A stretch of 64,000 nt of DNA, from assembly GCF_000430625.1 (NCBI RefSeq), contig NZ_AUMJ01000004.1, positions 62,001 to 126,000 on the forward strand, given 5' to 3'. The notes beneath the pieces were generated by a model, which saw nothing but the letters and a program-made list of their open reading frames with translations, was not told the DNA's origin and made no database searches. Of this stretch, positions 12,625 through 22,521 are shown in pieces (positions within the stretch are counted from its first letter, which is position 1; every line of letters starts with the position of its first letter). This DNA is from Aneurinibacillus terranovensis DSM 18919 (GTDB lineage Bacteria > Bacillota > Bacilli > Aneurinibacillales > Aneurinibacillaceae). The position numbers were made by a program, and so were the translations under genes.

Positions 12625-15372
12625 TTGAGTCAACAGCATTATTGGTTTAGCTACGGTGCAGATGATCTTGAAAAAATTTTAAAAACGGACGTGAAAAATG
12701 GGCTTTCAGAGAAAGAAGCAGAGGAACGCCTGGAAAAAATGGGGGAGAATGTGCTTGCGGAAAAGCAAAAAATTTCTCCGCTGGCCCTGTTTTTAGGTCA
12801 GTTTAAAGATTTTATGGTTCTTGTTTTACTCGCGGCTACCCTGATTTCAGGTTTCCTGGGGGAATACATTGACGCCATTGCCATTATCGCCATCGTCGTT
12901 GTAAACGGGATTCTCGGTTTTATTCAGGAATTTCGGGCCGAACGTTCCTTATCCGCATTAAAGGAACTAACTGCTCCGCTGGCCTACTGTATCCGTGACG
13001 GACAGCCCACCCATATTCCGGCAAAAAATCTGGTGCCGGGAGATATTATTTATCTCGAAGGGGGAGACAGGATTCCGGCTGACGTGCGGTTTATCAAAAC
13101 CAACGGCCTGCATGTCGAAGAATCGACGTTGACGGGAGAGTCTGTGCCGGTCCTTAAAAACGTACAGACATTAAAACACGAGAAAATCCCGCTTGGCGAC
13201 CAGCAAAATATGGGATTTATGGGAACAATGGTTACAGGCGGAACCGCTTACGGTCTGGTTGTTACGACCGGAATGATGACGGAGATGGGGAAAATCGCCG
13301 ACCTGATTCAAACGACGGAGACACAGGAGACCCCTCTGCAGCTCAAACTGGAGGAATTAGGGAAAATATTAATCGTTGTCGCCCTCGCATTAACGGCGCT
13401 GGTCGTGGGAGTGGGCATTATGCACGGCCACAATGCCTACAATATGTTCCTGGCCGGTGTCAGCCTGGCGGTAGCGGCCATTCCGGAGGGACTGCCGGCG
13501 ATCGTTACGGTGGCACTTGCGCTCGGGGTGCAGCGCATGATTAGACGAAGGGCAATTGTGCGCAAATTGCCCTCGGTGGAAACGCTCGGGAGCGCCAGCG
13601 TGATTTGTTCGGATAAAACCGGTACGCTTACGCAGAACAAAATGACTGTGACCCACGTATGGGTAGACGATACGCTCCTCGAAGTCAGCGGAACGGGCTA
13701 TGAACCGACTGGTGAATATTTTCTTAACCGCAAGGCGGTGCGCCCCCGCGCCCAGGCTTCGCTTTATAAAATGCTGCAGCTTGGTATCCTTTGCAACAAT
13801 GCTTACTTGGAAATGCAAGTGGATACTAAAAAGAAGCTGTTTAAAAAGACGGATGAAAAATGGGTCATTACCGGGGACCCGACGGAGGGGGCACTGCTCG
13901 TCGCCGGGGCAAAGGCGGGGATAAATCGGGAGGAGCTGGCGCAGATGTGGCGGCGGGTCGGAGAATTTCCGTTCGATTCTACTCGTAAAATGATGACCGT
14001 ACAGGTGGAAGACCATTCCGGCACCCGCATGCTGGCAACGAAGGGCGCACCCGATGTACTGCTCAGCCGCTGCTCGCATATTATGCTCGAAGGGCGCGTC
14101 GTTCAGCTGACCCCCACCATGCGCCGGCAAATTATTATCGCAAACGAAACGATGGCAAAAAAAGCGCTGCGCGTGCTGGCGGTCGCCTATCGTGAACTGC
14201 GCGCGGGAGAAAGCATCCGAAGTGAACATTCCGCGGAGCGCAGCCTTGTGTTTGCCGGATTGTACGGGATGATTGACCCCCCGCGTGAAGAAGTAAAGCT
14301 GGCCATTAAGAAATGCCGCCAGGCGGGAATTAAAACGGTAATGATTACGGGCGACCATCAAACGACAGCGGAAGCGATTGCCGTTCAATTGGGAATACTT
14401 CCACCGAATGGGTTGACATTAAATGGACAGGATTTATATAATATATCAGATAGTGAGTTCGAGAATATCGTTGACAATGTATACGTATATGCCCGGGTAT
14501 CGCCCGAACACAAGCTGCGGATTGTAAAGGCCCTGCAGAAGAAAGGCCATGTGGTGGCAATGACAGGGGATGGGGTCAATGATGCGCCGGCGATTAAAGC
14601 GGCTGATATCGGCATCGCGATGGGGATTACGGGAACGGATGTTTCGAAAGAAGCCGCGTCGCTCGTGCTTGCGGATGATAATTTTGCTTCGATCGAGGCG
14701 GCCATTGAAGAAGGGCGGACCATTTACGATAACATCCGTAAGTTTATCCGCTACCTGCTCGCCTCCAATGTCGGAGAGATCATGGTTATGTTTTTCGCCA
14801 TGATTGCCGGCCTGCCGCTGCCTCTTGTGCCGATTCAAATTCTCTGGGTGAATCTTGTCACCGACGGATTACCGGCGCTTGCGCTCGGGGTGGACCAGCC
14901 GGAAGAGGCGACTATGTTGCGTATGCCGCGCTCGCGAACGGAAGGCGTATTTGCCCGCGGACTTGCCTGGAAAATTGTCTCCCGCGGCCTGCTTATCGGG
15001 CTTGTCACGCTTGCTGCGTTCTGGATGACATCGGAAGCCCATCCGGATGAATTGATGCGGGCCCAAACGGTTGCGTTCGCTACGCTTGTGATGGCCCAGT
15101 TGATTCATGTATTTGACTGTCGGAGCGAGATTTCCATTTTCAGCCGCAATCCTTTCGAGAATAAATCGCTTGTACTCGCCGTTGTTTCTTCTGTTCTGCT
15201 TGTGCTGCCCGTGATTTATTTGCCTGCCCTGCAGCCCGTTTTCAATACGGTTGCTCTGTCTGCCAATGAGTGGGTGTTTGTAATTTTGTGGTCGGCGGTT
15301 CCAACATTTGCAACGGGTATTTTATCTGCGGCAGGGAACCGGGTTGGACATTCCAGAAAGGTTGGAGCGTAA
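12625..15372 (+). CDS. Calcium-transporting P-type ATPase (YloB type, P2A)
   Basis: This membrane pump exports Ca2+ at the cost of ATP; the B. subtilis homologue YloB is expressed during sporulation. The 915-residue protein has an N-terminal cation-ATPase domain, the actuator motif LTGES, the phosphorylation site CSDKTGTLTQNK, the hinge motif TGDGVNDAPA and about ten membrane segments, with PEGLPAIVTVALALG in segment 4 carrying SERCA-like calcium ligands. Translation starts at TTG 12625, eight bases after GGAGGG. No ATG is suitable nearby. The stop codon overlaps the dapF start by one base, an unusual partner for a calcium pump. Confidence 0.93.
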   Translation: MSQQHYWFSYGADDLEKILKTDVKNGLSEKEAEERLEKMGENVLAEKQKISPLALFLGQFKDFMVLVLLAATLISGFLGEYIDAIAIIAIVVVNGILGFIQEFRAERSLSALKELTAPLAYCIRDGQPTHIPAKNLVPGDIIYLEGGDRIPADVRFIKTNGLHVEESTLTGESVPVLKNVQTLKHEKIPLGDQQNMGFMGTMVTGGTAYGLVVTTGMMTEMGKIADLIQTTETQETPLQLKLEELGKILIVVALALTALVVGVGIMHGHNAYNMFLAGVSLAVAAIPEGLPAIVTVALALGVQRMIRRRAIVRKLPSVETLGSASVICSDKTGTLTQNKMTVTHVWVDDTLLEVSGTGYEPTGEYFLNRKAVRPRAQASLYKMLQLGILCNNAYLEMQVDTKKKLFKKTDEKWVITGDPTEGALLVAGAKAGINREELAQMWRRVGEFPFDSTRKMMTVQVEDHSGTRMLATKGAPDVLLSRCSHIMLEGRVVQLTPTMRRQIIIANETMAKKALRVLAVAYRELRAGESIRSEHSAERSLVFAGLYGMIDPPREEVKLAIKKCRQAGIKTVMITGDHQTTAEAIAVQLGILPPNGLTLNGQDLYNISDSEFENIVDNVYVYARVSPEHKLRIVKALQKKGHVVAMTGDGVNDAPAIKAADIGIAMGITGTDVSKEAASLVLADDNFASIEAAIEEGRTIYDNIRKFIRYLLASNVGEIMVMFFAMIAGLPLPLVPIQILWVNLVTDGLPALALGVDQPEEATMLRMPRSRTEGVFARGLAWKIVSRGLLIGLVTLAAFWMTSEAHPDELMRAQTVAFATLVMAQLIHVFDCRSEISIFSRNPFENKSLVLAVVSSVLLVLPVIYLPALQPVFNTVALSANEWVFVILWSAVPTFATGILSAAGNRVGHSRKVGA

Positions 15373-16205
15373 TGAATTTCACAAAGATGAATGGTCTGGG
15401 CAACGATTTTATAATCGTTGCCCATTTTGAAACAATGCCGCACGATGCGGATGTAATGGCAAGAAAGATGTGTGACCGCCATTTCGGCATCGGGGCGGAT
15501 GGTCTCGTGTTTATCCTGCCTTCTACACGGGCGGATTTTTGCATGCGCATTATAAATGCGGATGGTTCTGAGCCTGAACAATGCGGCAATGCGATACGGT
15601 GTGTAGCCAAATACATTTATGATTATCAACTGGCCGTGAAAGATACCCTTTCCATCGAAACACTGGCGGGTGTCCAGCATGTGCGGCTCACGGTGGAAAA
15701 CGGACGGGCGGTTAAAATACGCGTGGATATGGGGGAACCGATACTGAAAGGGGCGAATATCCCGCTGACTGTGGATGCCGATCAAGTGGTCAACCACCCG
15801 ATTGCCGTAGAAGACAGCACATTTTCGTTTACCGGGGTGTCGATGGGAAATCCCCATGCCGTTATTTTCGTGGAAAATGCCGTTACCTTTGATGTGGAAA
15901 AATGGGGACCTTTGTTTGAAACCCATTCAATGTTTCCCCGGAAAGCCAATATTGAATTCGTATCGGTCCGGTCGCCCGAAGAAATCGATATGCGGGTATG
16001 GGAGCGGGGGTGCGGACAGACGCTCGCCTGCGGCACCGGCGCCTGTGCCACGCTGGTTGCCGGCGCGCTGACAGGACGGACAAAGCGGCATGCGGTCGTC
16101 CATCTCAAAGGCGGGGATCTCGATATTGAGTGGGCATCCGACGGACATGTCTATATGACCGGTCCCGCTGAAGAAGTGTTTACGGGTATATGGAAAAAGA
16201 AATAA
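15372..16205 (+). CDS. dapF: Diaminopimelate epimerase
   Basis: DapF interconverts LL- and meso-diaminopimelate for lysine and peptidoglycan synthesis. The predicted 277-residue protein starts MNFTKMNGLGNDF, the classical DapF N terminus, at an ATG that overlaps the ATPase stop codon. Upstream in-frame starts lie within the ATPase gene and were rejected. Both active-site cysteines are visible, in EPEQCGNAIRC and in ACGTGACATLVAG. The gene is not part of this cluster in B. subtilis, so its insertion between the ATPase and yicC genes is a lineage feature. Confidence 0.95.
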   Translation: MNFTKMNGLGNDFIIVAHFETMPHDADVMARKMCDRHFGIGADGLVFILPSTRADFCMRIINADGSEPEQCGNAIRCVAKYIYDYQLAVKDTLSIETLAGVQHVRLTVENGRAVKIRVDMGEPILKGANIPLTVDADQVVNHPIAVEDSTFSFTGVSMGNPHAVIFVENAVTFDVEKWGPLFETHSMFPRKANIEFVSVRSPEEIDMRVWERGCGQTLACGTGACATLVAGALTGRTKRHAVVHLKGGDLDIEWASDGHVYMTGPAEEVFTGIWKKK

Positions 16206-16239
16206 ACCTATAATTGAGCGAATGAGGCAGGTGGACACC

Positions 16240-17118
16240 ATGGTGCACAGCATGACCGGATACGGGCGTGCAGAAAGAAGGAGTGAACGCATTCACTTAA
16301 TCGTTGAGATGCGTTCCGTCAATCACCGGTTTAATGAAATATCCCTACGTCTGCCCCGTGAACTCGGGGCGCTGGAAGATGCGGTGCGCCGCACGATTCA
16401 GAGCAGGGTCCGGCGCGGCAGAGTGGACGTCTTTATTACAATGAAGTCGGACACTGTACCGGCCGCGCTGCAGGTCAACTGGGAATTGGCCCGACAGTAT
16501 GCAGAGGCGGCCCGCAGGATGTCCGAGATGCTGGGGCGGCAGGAAGAAGTCAGCGCCTATCAAATCATGGGCATGCCGGATGTTATTCATGTAAATGAAG
16601 AGCAGATGGATCCTGAAATGTACCGTATCCCCCTGATGGAAGCGGTGGAAGAAGCGGGGGATATGCTCGTATCAATGCGTAAAATAGAGGGACAGGCTCT
16701 TTACGAGGATATTTTTCTGCGGTTGAAGTATATGAGTCAACTGGTTGAGAACATAAAAGAACTTGCTCCGCGCGTTACCGAAAGTTACAGAGAACGAATT
16801 AGGGCAAGAATAGTAGAATACATACAGGAACTTGTCCCGCTCGATGAAGCGAGGCTGTTAAATGAAGTTGCTTTATTCGCGGAGCGTGCGGACATTTCGG
16901 AAGAAATAACGCGCCTCGCGAGCCACTTTTCTCAGTTTACGCAAATTATGGAAGAGGGAGAACCTGTTGGCCGTAAGCTGGATTTTCTTGTTCAGGAATG
17001 CCACCGTGAAATTAATACGATTGGCTCCAAGGCAAACTATCTGGAAATCAGCCAAAAAGTTGTTATTTTAAAGGCAGAGCTAGAAAAAGTGAAAGAACAG
17101 GTGCAAAATATAGAGTAA
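16240..17118 (+). CDS. YicC/YloC-family endoribonuclease
   Basis: Members of the YicC family are endoribonucleases; the E. coli protein affects small-RNA turnover. The predicted 292-residue protein starts MVHSMTGYGRAE, the family's characteristic N terminus, has the N-terminal YicC domain to about residue 155, and ends with the DUF1732 domain containing FLVQECHREINTIGSKAN. I chose ATG 16240, preceded by AGGTGG, over the ATG at 16222. The location between the ATPase/dapF genes and remA matches yloC. The biological role in this organism is not evident from sequence. Confidence 0.9.
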   Translation: MVHSMTGYGRAERRSERIHLIVEMRSVNHRFNEISLRLPRELGALEDAVRRTIQSRVRRGRVDVFITMKSDTVPAALQVNWELARQYAEAARRMSEMLGRQEEVSAYQIMGMPDVIHVNEEQMDPEMYRIPLMEAVEEAGDMLVSMRKIEGQALYEDIFLRLKYMSQLVENIKELAPRVTESYRERIRARIVEYIQELVPLDEARLLNEVALFAERADISEEITRLASHFSQFTQIMEEGEPVGRKLDFLVQECHREINTIGSKANYLEISQKVVILKAELEKVKEQVQNIE

Positions 17119-17165
17119 AGAAGTAAAATAGGCATATCTGCTCCGAAAAAAGGGAGGCACGTGAG

Positions 17166-17426
17166 ATGGCCATTAAACTCATTAATATTGGATTTGGGAA
17201 TATTGTTTCTGCGAACCGTATTATTTCCATCGTTAGCCCTGAATCTGCGCCAATTAAACGGATTATCCAGGAAGCGCGCGACCGGGGGATGTTAATTGAT
17301 GCAACGTACGGAAGGCGGACGAGAGCGGTTATTGTAACAGATAGTGATCATGTGATACTATCGGCGGTACAGCCTGAAACGGTCGCTCACAGATTGACCA
17401 GTAAAGATGATGATTCAGACGAATAA
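17166..17426 (+). CDS. remA: Extracellular matrix regulator RemA
   Basis: RemA is a small DNA-binding protein that activates biofilm matrix operons in B. subtilis. The 86-residue product keeps the family core: [15 protein letters not shown], the [13 protein letters not shown] segment and the [18 protein letters not shown] stretch. AGGGAGG precedes the ATG with good spacing. It sits directly before gmk, 17 bases away, exactly as ylzA does in B. subtilis, so it is probably cotranscribed with yicC and gmk. Confidence 0.95.
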   Translation: MAIKLINIGFGNIVSANRIISIVSPESAPIKRIIQEARDRGMLIDATYGRRTRAVIVTDSDHVILSAVQPETVAHRLTSKDDDSDE

Positions 17427-17443
17427 GTAAGCGGGGGTTTATC

Positions 17444-18064
17444 ATGACGCAAGAAAGAGGGTTGTTGCTTGTTCTTTCAGGGCCTTCCGGAGTGGGAAAA
17501 GGGACTGTGTGCGCTGCGCTGCGGCCGCGCATGACGGATTTGGTGTATTCGGTATCCGCTACGACAAGAAAACCAAGAACGGGCGAAGTGGAAGGAGTCA
17601 ATTACTTCTTTAAAGCCCAGCAGGAATTTAAGCGGATGATCGAACGGGACGAGCTGCTGGAATGGGCAGAATATGTGGGGAATTTCTATGGAACTCCACG
17701 TGAGTTTGTAGATAAAACGCTCGCGTCAGGCAGGGATGTTTTTCTTGAGATTGAGGTGCAGGGGGCGCTCCAGGTAAAAGAAAAATACCCTGAGGGGATT
17801 TTTATTTTCCTCGCGCCGCCGGATTTAAATGAACTCCGCTGCCGCATTACAGGAAGGGGAACCGAGACGGAAGAGAGCATCCGGCATCGCATGCAGGTCG
17901 CCAAAGCCGAGATTGATTTAATGGACCACTACAATTATGTGGTCGTCAATGATGAGGTAGAAAAAGCGTGTGAACGCATTCAGGCGATTGTGATGGCGGA
18001 ACATTTAAAGAAGGAAAGGCAAATCGCCAAATATCGCGAATTGATTAAGGAGGTTAACATATGA
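17444..18064 (+). CDS. gmk: Guanylate kinase
   Basis: Gmk phosphorylates GMP to GDP and so links nucleotide synthesis to (p)ppGpp metabolism; in Bacillales it is inhibited by (p)ppGpp. The 206-residue protein has the P-loop [12 protein letters not shown], the GMP-binding [17 protein letters not shown] segment and the lid region [14 protein letters not shown]. It starts with ATG 17444 and ends in an ATGA overlap with rpoZ, so the two are translationally coupled, as in many Firmicutes. Confidence 0.97.
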   Translation: MTQERGLLLVLSGPSGVGKGTVCAALRPRMTDLVYSVSATTRKPRTGEVEGVNYFFKAQQEFKRMIERDELLEWAEYVGNFYGTPREFVDKTLASGRDVFLEIEVQGALQVKEKYPEGIFIFLAPPDLNELRCRITGRGTETEESIRHRMQVAKAEIDLMDHYNYVVVNDEVEKACERIQAIVMAEHLKKERQIAKYRELIKEVNI

Positions 18065-18258
18065 TTTATCCGTCTGTTGACGAATTATTAAAAAAGGTGG
18101 ACAGCAAGTACACGCTGGTCAGCATTGCATCCAAGCGTGCCCGCCAGATGCGGGAAAATGACACATTTCTGATTGATAAACCGGTCTCCCACAAGTTTGT
18201 CGGCACGGCGCTTGAAGAATTGAATGCCGGAAAAATTCAATTCGAAAGAGTAAAATAA
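18061..18258 (+). CDS. rpoZ: RNA polymerase omega subunit
   Basis: Omega helps assemble and stabilise RNA polymerase by binding the beta-prime subunit. The 65-residue product starts [10 protein letters not shown] and contains the conserved [10 protein letters not shown] helix and the [10 protein letters not shown] segment typical of Firmicutes omega. The ATG overlaps the gmk stop in ATGA, with AAGGAGG just upstream inside gmk. A strong hairpin follows within ten bases. Confidence 0.95.
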   Translation: MIYPSVDELLKKVDSKYTLVSIASKRARQMRENDTFLIDKPVSHKFVGTALEELNAGKIQFERVK

Positions 18259-18264
18259 AATGGT

Positions 18265-18321
18265 AAACGCATATCGACTTCTGTGTTAGGGATACTGACC
18301 GGCATGGAAGGATATGCGTTT
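18265..18321 (+). terminator. Hairpin between rpoZ and coaBC (possible attenuator)
   Basis: AAACGCATATC and GATATGCGTTT form a perfect 11-base stem around a 35-base loop, followed by TTCTATT. It sits between two genes that are normally cotranscribed, so it may act as a partial terminator or a processing site rather than a full stop. Confidence 0.55.
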
Positions 18322-18343
18322 TCTATTGAGGAGTGAAGAACAT

Positions 18344-19558
18344 ATGATCGAAGGGAAAACCATAGTGATTGGTGTAACCGGAGGGATCGCGATATACAAA
18401 ATCGCGGATGTTTGCAGCAAGCTTACCCAGAAGGGCGCAAATGTTTGGGTGTTAATGACGGAAGCGGCCACCCGGTTCGTTCAGCCGATTACGTTCCAGG
18501 CGCTTGTCCGCAATCCGGTGCTTACCCATACATTTCAGGAACCGAATCCTGCCGTTATCTCTCACATTAACGTTGCCGATAAAGCGGATTTAATGCTGAT
18601 CGCACCGGCCACAGCCAACATGATTGGAAAGCTTGCCAATGGCATTGCCGATGATATGATCAGCACCACGTTCCTTGCAACGAAGGCACCGGTCTGGCTG
18701 GCGCCGGCGATGAATGTGAATATGTATGCTCACCCTGCTGTCCGCAAAAACATACAGCAGCTGACGGAGTGGGGCTACCGATTTATCGAGCCGGAGGATG
18801 GGTATCTCGCCTGCGGTTGGGTTGGCAAAGGCCGGCTTGCTCCACCTCAGGATATTCTCGCGGAAATTGAAGCTTTCTTCGATGAGCCGTCCACCTGTGA
18901 TTTCCGGGGAAAAAAGGTGCTGGTCACAGCCGGAGCCACCCGTGAATCGATCGACCCGGTGCGGTTTTTTACCAACCATTCGTCAGGGAAAATGGGATAT
19001 GCCATTGCGGAAGCTGCCGCCAGACGGGGAGCCGACGTTGTATTGGTGAGTGGAAAGACGAATCTGACGCCCCCGAAGGGTGTAACATACGTGGAAACAC
19101 TAACAGCGGAGGAGATGTACGGAGAAGTCATCGCCCGCTATGAGAATATGGACCTCGTCATTAAGGCCGCAGCTGTTGCCGATTACCGCCCGAAGGTTGT
19201 CCACACACAAAAGATGAAAAAACAGCCGGGAAACCTTGTGATTGAGTTGGAAAGGACACCGGACATTTTAGCCGAGCTCGGGAAGCGGAAAACCCATCAG
19301 TTTCTTGTTGGCTTTGCCGCGGAAACGGAAAATGTTCAGGAAAACGCCGCCGCCAAAATGGAACGCAAAAATGCGGATATGATTGTCGCCAACAACATTA
19401 CCGAACAGGGCGCTGGTTTCGGAGTGGATACGAACATCGTAACCATTTTCCGCAAAGGCCATGAGAATGTTTCACTGCCGCAGATGGATAAGCGGCAAAT
19501 TGCCGATACGATTCTTGATTGTATCCTGGAAGAGTGGAAGGCACGCGGTGAGCAGTAA
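18344..19558 (+). CDS. coaBC: Bifunctional phosphopantothenoylcysteine decarboxylase/synthetase
   Basis: CoaBC performs two steps of coenzyme A synthesis: joining cysteine to phosphopantothenate and decarboxylating the product. The predicted 404-residue protein has an N-terminal flavoprotein CoaC domain (SHINVADKADLMLIAPATAN, the substrate motif PAMNVNMYAHP, and the active-site Cys in GYLACGWVGKGRL) and a C-terminal CoaB domain (NHSSGKMGYAIAEAA and the KMKK nucleotide-binding lysines). I prefer ATG 18344 with GAGGAG upstream over the ATG at 18314, which lies in the hairpin. The end overlaps priA. Confidence 0.95.
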   Translation: MIEGKTIVIGVTGGIAIYKIADVCSKLTQKGANVWVLMTEAATRFVQPITFQALVRNPVLTHTFQEPNPAVISHINVADKADLMLIAPATANMIGKLANGIADDMISTTFLATKAPVWLAPAMNVNMYAHPAVRKNIQQLTEWGYRFIEPEDGYLACGWVGKGRLAPPQDILAEIEAFFDEPSTCDFRGKKVLVTAGATRESIDPVRFFTNHSSGKMGYAIAEAAARRGADVVLVSGKTNLTPPKGVTYVETLTAEEMYGEVIARYENMDLVIKAAAVADYRPKVVHTQKMKKQPGNLVIELERTPDILAELGKRKTHQFLVGFAAETENVQENAAAKMERKNADMIVANNITEQGAGFGVDTNIVTIFRKGHENVSLPQMDKRQIADTILDCILEEWKARGEQ

Positions 19559-21986
19559 CATGTATGCCCGGGTCATTGTAGACGTACCCGTTGCGGATAC
19601 CGACCGCCCATTTGATTACCATATCCCGGCTCCCCTTCACCCCTTTGTCCGGATTGGGAGCAGAGTGTCCGTCCCGTTTGGACCCCGGAAACTTCAGGGG
19701 TTTGTAATTGACATTACAGCAGAGTCAGAAGTGGAAAAAACAAAAGATATTCTTGATGTACTCGATGTTGAGCCGCCGCTGACACGCGAGCTCGTCCGGC
19801 TTGCGGGATGGATGAGTGAACGGTATGTGTGCGCGTATTACACGGCGTTGCAATCGATGATTCCCGCCGCTCTCAGGTCAAGCTATGAAAAGCTGATCAC
19901 GATCAAAACAGAACCGGATATTCATTTATTGTTGTCTGACGAACAAAGCTTCTATCAATATATACGGGAGCGGCAGCCTGTCTCATGGGACAAACTGCTT
20001 AAACAGTTCCCGGATGCCGCTGTGTGGATAAAAGACGGCTTGGAAAAAGGCTACCTGCACGTTGAACAGGTGGTAGGCGACCGCACAACGAAAAAAATCG
20101 TGACGATGCTCACTCCGTCTGTCGCGAAACATGAATTGGATAAAATAAAGGAAAGCTTGCCGACTTCCGCGGCGCGCCAGAAGGAAGTGCTCGACTATTT
20201 CACCCGGCATTATGGGCCGATTTCACAGCCGGATTTATTATCCCGCCTGCAGATTTCCCATCAAACCGTGAACAGACTGGTGGAGAAAGGTGTGCTCCTG
20301 CGCGAGGAAAGGGAAGACTACCGTGATCCGTATACCGGAAGAACCTTCCTGCCCGTGACCAAACACCCGTTTACCCCGATGCAGCAGGAAGTGATCGAAG
20401 GAATTGCGGCAGGAATGGCCGACGACGTCTATTTTCCCTGCCTCATTCATGGGGTAACCGGCAGCGGAAAAACAGAAGTTTATCTTGAAATTATGGAGCG
20501 CACGATAGCTAAAGGAAAAGAAGCGATTTTACTCGTACCTGAAATTTCGCTTACGCCGCAAATGGTGGAGCGCTTTAAAGGCCGGTTTGGCGACCAGGTT
20601 GCAGTACTCCACAGCAGGCTGTCCCATGGAGAGCGCCATGATGAGTGGCGGAAAATCAGGCGGGGAGAAGTAAAGGTTGCGATCGGCGCCCGCTCTGCAG
20701 TGTTCGCGCCGTTCGAAAATCTTGGCCTGATCATCATGGACGAAGAGCATGAGGGTAGCTACAAACAAGAAGAAACGCCACGCTACCATGCGAGAGCCGT
20801 TGCACACTACCGGGGAAATTACCATAAAGCCGTCGTTATTCTCGGCAGCGCTACGCCGTCTCTTGAATCGTACAATCAGGCCATCCAGCAGAAAATAAAA
20901 TTATTTACGATGGCGCAGCGCGTGGGAAACCGCCCGCTGCCCGATGTGTCGATTGTCGATATGCGGTTGGAACTGCAAAAGGGAAACCGGGCGATGTTTA
21001 GCGGAGAATTGATGAACGCGATTAACGATCGGTTGGCCAAAAATGAGCAGATGGTGCTTTTTTTAAACCGGCGGGGCTTTTCTACTTTTGTTATGTGCCG
21101 ATCCTGCGGGTTTGTCACACAGTGTCCGCACTGTGACATCTCGCTAACTTACCACCGGAGCAATCGGACGCTGCGCTGCCATTATTGCGGGTATACGGAA
21201 CGGGAGCCGGAAACGTGCCCTGAATGCGGAAGTGAACATATTCGCTTTTTTGGCACCGGTACACAAAAAGTAGAGGAAGAACTGGCTAAATACTTTCCTG
21301 GAATTCGTGTCATCCGGATGGACGTTGACACGACGACGCAGAAAGGGGCTCATGAACGGCTCCTGCAGAATTTTCGCCAGGGCAAAGGGGATGTTCTTCT
21401 CGGTACGCAGATGATTGCCAAAGGGCTCGATTTTCCCAACGTGACGCTTGTTGGTGTGTTGGCGGCTGACAGCATGCTGAATCTGCCCGATTTTAGAGCG
21501 AGTGAACGGACGTTCCAGCTCCTTACCCAGGTGGGCGGTCGCGCCGGGCGGCACGAGAAAAAAGGTGAAGTCGTTATTCAGACATACTCGGCAGACCACT
21601 TTAGCATTCGGTACGCAAGCAAGCATGATTACCACGGTTTTTTCCACGAAGAAATTAACCAGCGGTATGTAAAAGGATACCCGCCGTTCAGCCGGCTTAT
21701 CCTGTTTACGTTTGCGCATGAAAATGTGGCGCTCATCATCAAATCAGCCGAAGCGTTTGCTAAAAAACTGCGTGAAATTCTGCCTCCGGGTGCATTCCTG
21801 CTTGGTCCTGTCGCCTCACCTATCGCCCGGATCAAAGATAGATATCGATTTCAATGCATGGTAAAATATAATCACGATCCGTCTGTTGTTTCCCGCATCC
21901 ATTCACTGGTGCGGAAATATGAAGAGGAACGGAAAAAAAGCGGGATGTTGCTCACGGTAGATGTAGACCCGTACATGATGATGTGA
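19548..21986 (+). CDS. priA: Primosomal replication restart helicase PriA
   Basis: PriA recognises stalled or recombined forks and starts reassembly of the replisome. The product (812 residues from GTG 19548) has the N-terminal 3'-OH-binding domain, a winged helix (about 215-270), helicase motifs HGVTGSGKTEVY and DEEHE, a four-pair cysteine zinc region (CRSCG, CPHCD, CHYCGY, CPECG) and the C-terminal domain. Start choice is uncertain: GTG 19548 has GGAAGG with six-base spacing, and ATG 19560 has a weaker site. Both overlap or touch the coaBC end. Length matches the family. Confidence 0.95.
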   Translation: MSSNMYARVIVDVPVADTDRPFDYHIPAPLHPFVRIGSRVSVPFGPRKLQGFVIDITAESEVEKTKDILDVLDVEPPLTRELVRLAGWMSERYVCAYYTALQSMIPAALRSSYEKLITIKTEPDIHLLLSDEQSFYQYIRERQPVSWDKLLKQFPDAAVWIKDGLEKGYLHVEQVVGDRTTKKIVTMLTPSVAKHELDKIKESLPTSAARQKEVLDYFTRHYGPISQPDLLSRLQISHQTVNRLVEKGVLLREEREDYRDPYTGRTFLPVTKHPFTPMQQEVIEGIAAGMADDVYFPCLIHGVTGSGKTEVYLEIMERTIAKGKEAILLVPEISLTPQMVERFKGRFGDQVAVLHSRLSHGERHDEWRKIRRGEVKVAIGARSAVFAPFENLGLIIMDEEHEGSYKQEETPRYHARAVAHYRGNYHKAVVILGSATPSLESYNQAIQQKIKLFTMAQRVGNRPLPDVSIVDMRLELQKGNRAMFSGELMNAINDRLAKNEQMVLFLNRRGFSTFVMCRSCGFVTQCPHCDISLTYHRSNRTLRCHYCGYTEREPETCPECGSEHIRFFGTGTQKVEEELAKYFPGIRVIRMDVDTTTQKGAHERLLQNFRQGKGDVLLGTQMIAKGLDFPNVTLVGVLAADSMLNLPDFRASERTFQLLTQVGGRAGRHEKKGEVVIQTYSADHFSIRYASKHDYHGFFHEEINQRYVKGYPPFSRLILFTFAHENVALIIKSAEAFAKKLREILPPGAFLLGPVASPIARIKDRYRFQCMVKYNHDPSVVSRIHSLVRKYEEERKKSGMLLTVDVDPYMMM

Positions 21987-22034
21987 ACATGCAAAGCGAG
22001 TGTTCCATTCGCATAAACAGGAGGATATAACGTT

Positions 22035-22496
22035 ATGGCAATTCGGATGATTGTAAAACACCCCGACCCGGTGCTGCGGGAAAAATGCGCGCCGGTTAAA
22101 AAATTTACCCCCAATATTCATAAATTGCTTGATGATATGAAGGAAACGATGTATGATGCGGAAGGCGTGGGCCTTGCGGCACCGCAGGTTGGCATCACTA
22201 AACGCGTTGTTGTGATCGACGCCGGTGACGGCCTGGTTGAAATGATTAACCCCGAAATCCTTGAACGGAGAGACGAGCAGTTCGGCCCCGAAGGATGTTT
22301 AAGCATTCCGGGTTTAGTGGGGGATGTTCGCAGGGCAAAATGGGTAAAAGCTAAAGCGCTGGACCGGAACGGGAAGGAGTTTGTGATCGAAGGCGAAGAT
22401 TTGCTCGCCCGCGCCATCCAGCATGAGATTGACCATTTAAATGGTGTTCTGTTCATTGATTTAGCGGAAAGAACGTACAGTGGAAAAGATGAATAA
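22035..22496 (+). CDS. def: Peptide deformylase
   Basis: Def removes the formyl group from nascent proteins at the ribosome exit. The 153-residue product shows all three metalloenzyme motifs: GVGLAAPQVG, EGCLSIPG with the metal Cys, and QHEIDHLNG with two His ligands and the catalytic Glu. AGGAGGATAT precedes the ATG. It lies directly before fmt, whose product adds the formyl group, so both halves of the formylation cycle are coexpressed. Confidence 0.97.
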   Translation: MAIRMIVKHPDPVLREKCAPVKKFTPNIHKLLDDMKETMYDAEGVGLAAPQVGITKRVVVIDAGDGLVEMINPEILERRDEQFGPEGCLSIPGLVGDVRRAKWVKAKALDRNGKEFVIEGEDLLARAIQHEIDHLNGVLFIDLAERTYSGKDE

Positions 22497-22521
22497 TATC
22501 GCCAAGAGGAGCTGAATACTT

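Noticed and set aside
13390-14388. A 332-codon open frame on the minus strand inside the calcium ATPase gene
   Set aside because: It is antisense to conserved P-type ATPase motifs, with His/Arg-rich low-information protein; it is a shadow frame.
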